In this document: positions 5,113 through 8,088 of the stretch, piece after piece
How the letters are laid out: each line of letters starts with the position of its first letter
Position numbering within the stretch: position 1 is the stretch's first letter
Source: Candidatus Hydrogenedentota bacterium
Lineage (GTDB): Bacteria; Spirochaetota; Leptospiria; Turneriellales; J094
Direction: 5' to 3'
Length of the DNA stretch: 8,088 nucleotides
NCBI GenBank assembly: GCA_003695005.1
Contig: RFJE01000189.1
Coordinates: 1-8,088 of the forward strand
Notes under the pieces: generated by a model
The model's input: only the letters and a program-made list of their open reading frames with translations
Databases searched by the model: none
Told to the model about the DNA's origin: nothing
Position numbers and translations under genes: made by a program

Positions 5113-6333
5113 ATGCCTGTTTCTGCTACTATGAGTAGCAAGGTACCGGATTTACAACTAGCAGATGTACAGGGACAAGCGGTTCTTTTACGAGCAGATT
5201 TTAATGTACCGTTTGATAAGGAAACAGGCGAAATTTCCGATGATACGAGAATCCAAAGGACATTGCCAACATTAGAATATTTGATGCGAGAAGGTGCAAA
5301 AGTTCTTTTAATCTCGCACGTAGGTCGTCCGAAAGGACAAGTCGTGGAATCATTAAGTATGCGTAAGCCAGCCGAAAGGCTTAAAGAGCTATTGAATTTT
5401 CCAGTGGAGTTTATAGGTGATGTTCTGGATGATGGCGCTAGAGAAGCTTTCCAAAAGGGAAAGTCGCAAACTGTTTATGTGGCTGAAAATATACGCTTTC
5501 ATGCAGAAGAAACCTCTAAAGAAAAGTCTGTTCGAAAAGCATTTGCACAAAAAATTGCAGAACTTGGCAACGTATATGTAAACGATGCCTTTGGGGCCTC
5601 TCATCGTGCCCATGCTTCCATTGTCGAGTTAGCCGAAATCCTGCCACATTATGCAGGTAAATTATTAAAGCAGGAAATTGATGTTTTAGAATCTTTACTA
5701 ACTTCACCAAAACGTCCTTTAACCGCTGTGATTGGCGGAGCAAAAATTTCCACAAAAATTGGTGTATTGGAGTTTTTACTCAATAAAGTAGATACGATTT
5801 TAATTGGTGGAGCGATGGCATATACTTTCTTAAAGGCTCGTGCTTTAGAAGTGGGTAATTCCATGGTGGAAACGGATTATCTTTCGAAAGCCTTTCAAAT
5901 TGTCGATAAAGCAGATTACAAGCAAGTTCGGTTAGAACTTCCTATTGACCATATTGCTTCTACCGAATTTTCCGAAAAGGGAAAAATTAAGACCATGGGG
6001 CGAGAAATTGCCCCCGGATATATGGGGATGGATATTGGACCGAAAACTGCCGATAAATATAGTAAGATTATCCGGGAATCGGCAACAGTGTTTTGGAATG
6101 GTCCTATGGGAGTTTTTGAAATGGACAAATTTGCCAAAGGAACTTTAGCCATTGCTAAAGCTATGGCAAAAGTAAAAGGCACTACAGTCGTGGGAGGCGG
6201 TGATAGTGTATATGCTGTTAAAAAAGCAGGGGTAGCCGATAAAATGACGCATATTTCTACAGGAGGAGGAGCGACTTTAGAGTTTATGGAAGGAAAAGTT
6301 CTTCCAGGGATAGAAGCTCTCTTATCAGAGTAA
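5113..6333 (+). CDS. pgk: Phosphoglycerate kinase
   Basis: A 406-residue glycolytic enzyme, which transfers the acyl phosphate of 1,3-bisphosphoglycerate to ADP. Motifs: RADFNVP at 27-33, SHVGRPKG at 68-75, ENIRFH at 125-130, VNDAFGASHRAHAS at 156-169, GGAKISTKI at 208-216, FWNGPMGVFE at 327-336, GGGDS at 361-365 and ISTGGGATLE at 381-390. Length and residues are normal for an active bacterial enzyme. ATG 5113 gives a slightly long N-terminus; ATG 5131 (residue 7, MSSKVPDL) is a plausible alternative. Neither has a Shine-Dalgarno. The aminotransferase starts 1 bp after the stop, so they share an operon. The usual partners gapA and tpiA are not adjacent. Confidence 0.97.
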   Translation: MPVSATMSSKVPDLQLADVQGQAVLLRADFNVPFDKETGEISDDTRIQRTLPTLEYLMREGAKVLLISHVGRPKGQVVESLSMRKPAERLKELLNFPVEFIGDVLDDGAREAFQKGKSQTVYVAENIRFHAEETSKEKSVRKAFAQKIAELGNVYVNDAFGASHRAHASIVELAEILPHYAGKLLKQEIDVLESLLTSPKRPLTAVIGGAKISTKIGVLEFLLNKVDTILIGGAMAYTFLKARALEVGNSMVETDYLSKAFQIVDKADYKQVRLELPIDHIASTEFSEKGKIKTMGREIAPGYMGMDIGPKTADKYSKIIRESATVFWNGPMGVFEMDKFAKGTLAIAKAMAKVKGTTVVGGGDSVYAVKKAGVADKMTHISTGGGATLEFMEGKVLPGIEALLSE

Positions 6334-6334
6334 G

Positions 6335-7528
6335 ATGGGTGAACCAATTCCACTTGCGCAAAGTAGAACGGCAGTTCCTTTAGCTACCGTCGTTCAAAAT
6401 TTGCAACCATCGGGAATTCGCGAATTTTTTGATATTGTAGCATCCCGGCCAAATTGCATTTCATTAGGGGTAGGGGAACCGGACTTTGTAAGCCCAGACG
6501 CGGTTATCCAGGCAGGGGTAGAAGCTTTGCGCAGTGGATATACACATTATACAGGAAACCAAGGATTTTTAAAATTACGGAAAGCGATTTCTACTTACTT
6601 ACAAAATGAGTATTCTTTAGCGTATGACCCGGAAACAGAAATTTTAATTACAGTTGGCGTTTCCCAGGGGTTAGATTTAGGATTACGATCTCTTATCAAT
6701 CCCGGTGATAAAGTTTTATTTATGAGTCCATCCTATGTCTCTTATCGTCCTATGACAGAGCTTTGCGGTGGAGTTCCAGTAGAAGTCCCTGTCACAGCTG
6801 AATCTGATTTTTTAATTCCGCTAGAAGATTGGAGTTCCTTTGGCCGGAAAGGAATTAAAGTGATATTACTCAATTATCCGGGAAATCCAACAGGAACCTC
6901 ACCAGATAAGCAGTATTTAGAAGAATTTGCAAAAATAGCACAAAAATTTAACTGGTATGTTATTTCCGATGAAATATATGCAGATTTAACGTATGATAGA
7001 AAACACATACCATTAGCAACAATTCAAGGTATGAAAGAAAGAACACTTTTACTAGGGGGATTTTCTAAAGCGTATGCCATGACGGGGTGGCGTATTGGAT
7101 ATGCCTGTGGCCCGGCTGAATGGATACGGGGGCTTTATAAAATTCACCAATATGCAATGTTGTGTGCCCCTACGCTTTCGCAAGTAGCTGCCATAGCAGC
7201 ATTAGAAGAAGCCGGGGAAGATAAAGATAAGATGAAAGAAGAATATTGCAAAAGACGAAATTTTTTTGTAAAAGCTTTAAATGATTTAGGTCTTGAATGT
7301 AAACTGCCTGCGGGAGCGTTTTATGTATTTCCAAAAATCGAAGCAACGGGATTTAGTTCCATGGAATTTGCTCGTTCTTTTCTCGACAAAGAAAATGTCG
7401 CTGTAGTACCGGGAAGCGCCTTTGGTAAAGCAGGGGAAGGATATATTCGATGCTCGTATGCAACATCCCTATCCGATTTAGAAAAAGCAATTACCCGTTT
7501 AGAAAGATTTTTGCAAAAAGGGATTTAG
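6335..7528 (+). CDS. PLP-dependent class I/II aminotransferase (fold type I)
   Basis: A 397-residue aminotransferase. Seen: SLGVGEPDF at 43-51 near the N-terminus; HYTGNQGFLKLRKAI at 71-85; YPGNPTG at 181-187 (Asn184, PLP ring); SDEIYADLTY at 211-220 with Asp212, which pairs with the pyridine nitrogen, and Tyr215; GGFSKAYAMTGWRIGY at 241-256 with Lys245 forming the Schiff base and Arg253 at the phosphate; and GYIRCSYA at 369-376, where Arg372 should bind the substrate carboxylate. It resembles the PatA/aspartate-aromatic subgroup common in Firmicutes and spirochaetes, but the amino-acid substrate cannot be read from the sequence. The ATG is 1 bp after the pgk stop with no strong ribosome binding site, so it probably relies on translational coupling. 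A 14-bp hairpin and a large terminator follow. Confidence 0.93.
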   Translation: MGEPIPLAQSRTAVPLATVVQNLQPSGIREFFDIVASRPNCISLGVGEPDFVSPDAVIQAGVEALRSGYTHYTGNQGFLKLRKAISTYLQNEYSLAYDPETEILITVGVSQGLDLGLRSLINPGDKVLFMSPSYVSYRPMTELCGGVPVEVPVTAESDFLIPLEDWSSFGRKGIKVILLNYPGNPTGTSPDKQYLEEFAKIAQKFNWYVISDEIYADLTYDRKHIPLATIQGMKERTLLLGGFSKAYAMTGWRIGYACGPAEWIRGLYKIHQYAMLCAPTLSQVAAIAALEEAGEDKDKMKEEYCKRRNFFVKALNDLGLECKLPAGAFYVFPKIEATGFSSMEFARSFLDKENVAVVPGSAFGKAGEGYIRCSYATSLSDLEKAITRLERFLQKGI

Positions 7529-7529
7529 C

Positions 7530-7560
7530 TCAGCGATACGGCGAAACGCCGTATCGCTGA
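7530..7560 (+). terminator. Perfect 14-bp hairpin after the pgk operon
   Basis: Arms TCAGCGATACGGCG at 7530-7543 and its exact complement at 7547-7560, with the loop AAA, begin two bases after the aminotransferase stop. There is no T-tract behind it (ATTAAC follows), so it may be a stabilising 3' structure or half of a composite terminator. Confidence 0.55.
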
Positions 7561-7576
7561 ATTAACATTAAAAACA

Positions 7577-7651
7577 GGGAAAAAGGCCTGCTCGTGCTCA
7601 AACAGTCCTCGCTTAAGGCTGCGGAACTGCGCCGAGCAGGCCTTTTTTCCC
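7577..7651. terminator. Large bidirectional terminator with internal stem
   Basis: Arms AAAAAGGCCTGCTCG at 7580-7594 and its complement at 7633-7647 pair perfectly, and GGG/CCC (7577-7579, 7649-7651) extend them past one bulged T. The + strand transcript ends the stem with six U's, and the opposite strand ends with five, so it can stop transcription both ways. The 38-base interior can itself fold partly (CAGTCC near 7602 against GGAACTG near 7623), which is larger than a usual terminator loop. Confidence 0.75.
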
Positions 7652-7709
7652 TTCGCTGAGAATCGCTGGATTTAGCTTGACTTAGCGTCTGCTTACAAAA
7701 AAATCACTC

Positions 7710-8088
7710 ATGTTGGAATTATTTGATGGTTTTATTGCAGCTGTTGCCACTGAAACACATATTCCCTTCAAGAAAGAAAAAGATGGTCATTATTTTGCCA
7801 ATGTAGAATTTGAAGGGGGACGCCACCAAAAAGTCTTTGTCTCTTTAGGAGAAGACGAACAAGGTGACCCTATCATTGAATATTATTCGCATGTGGGAAG
7901 CTTACCTAAAAAAGATGCAGATTTATTGTATCGACTGTTAGAGACAAACTTAAAACTAACGTATGGAGCCATTGCACTCAAGGATGATACGATCATCATC
8001 CATCAATCTTATTTTTTAAAAACTCTCGACCCCGAAAGGTTTTTAAAAAGCTTAGTCTATGTAGCTGCTAAGGCCGATGAGTTAGAAG
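7710..8088 (+). CDS. YbjN / type III secretion chaperone-like protein, N-terminal part
   Basis: An open frame from ATG 7710 to the window end: 126 codons, with the 3' end missing. The opening MLELFDGFIAAVATETHIPF is followed by strand-rich FANVEFEGGRHQKVFVSL and IIEYYSHVG (around residues 52-60), then helix LPKKDADLLYRLLETN, YGAIAL, TIIIHQSYF and LDPERFLKSLVYVAAKADEL. This alternation of an N-terminal helix, paired strands, a helix with LL..N, more strands and a closing helix fits the CesT/YbjN chaperone fold seen in type III secretion chaperones and in YbjN-type proteins of unknown role. No Shine-Dalgarno is visible; TTGACT at 7677-7682 is -35-like but lacks a good -10. Fold assignment is moderate; function is unknown. 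Confidence 0.6.
   Translation, partial: MLELFDGFIAAVATETHIPFKKEKDGHYFANVEFEGGRHQKVFVSLGEDEQGDPIIEYYSHVGSLPKKDADLLYRLLETNLKLTYGAIALKDDTIIIHQSYFLKTLDPERFLKSLVYVAAKADELE

Noticed and set aside
4563..5141. Longer 192-residue version of the EIIA protein
   Set aside because: The extra 32 residues match nothing in the family and would overlap the pgk start and the shared control region; the fold begins naturally at ATG 5045.
7580..7650. Integron attC-like recombination site in the large hairpin
   Set aside because: The required GTTRRRY/RYYYAAC core pair is absent, and the A-tract/T-tract flanks fit a terminator better.
1..8088. CRISPR array, tRNA, rRNA, transposase or complete defence system
   Set aside because: No regularly spaced direct repeats, cloverleaf-like segments or mobile-element genes were seen; the glycosylase and HTH fragment alone do not make a system.

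Overview
The window reads as chromosomal DNA from a Gram-negative (two-membrane) bacterium with roughly 40 % GC in its core genes. A type II secretion inner-membrane protein (GspC) implies two membranes. A SpoVG-family protein together with a stand-alone PTS EIIA and a YbjN/CesT-like protein would fit a spirochaete of the Leptospirales type or a similar deep-branching diderm. That assignment is a low-confidence inference; no rRNA or other taxonomic marker is present.

Left part (1-960). The 3' end of a small helix-turn-helix (excisionase/HTH_17-type) gene on + runs into a convergent HhH-GPD DNA glycosylase with an Fe-S cluster on -. The glycosylase gene is AT-rich (about 34 % GC over 121-720). 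It resembles mismatch glycosylases that accompany DNA-methyltransferase systems, so this looks like the edge of an accessory region. It is separated from the core genes by a 61 % GC non-coding element of about 190 bp full of inverted repeats, probably a dispersed repeat.

Middle part (961-3405). A spoVG gene with the only textbook Shine-Dalgarno in the window is followed after 10 bp by gspC. The gspC stop codon runs straight into an array of three hairpins, the third showing AGGAGG in its loop. A family IV (HSL-type) alpha/beta hydrolase follows, with a short palindrome immediately before its start.

Right part (3406-8088). On the - strand a PTS EIIA (fructose/Ntr type, with an unusual cysteine cluster) and acetate kinase overlap by ATGA. 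On the + strand, divergent from them, are phosphoglycerate kinase and a class I aminotransferase 1 bp apart. Two ATP-forming kinases of central carbon metabolism and a phosphocarrier-type regulator therefore share one 67-bp control region. The pgk operon ends in a 14-bp perfect hairpin followed by a large bidirectional terminator. The last gene, cut by the window end, encodes a YbjN/type III chaperone-like protein.

No CRISPR array, tRNA, rRNA, transposase or complete defence system is visible. The points most worth checking are the GC-rich element, the hairpin array, the cysteine-rich EIIA coupled to acetate kinase, and the glycosylase with an atypical active site.
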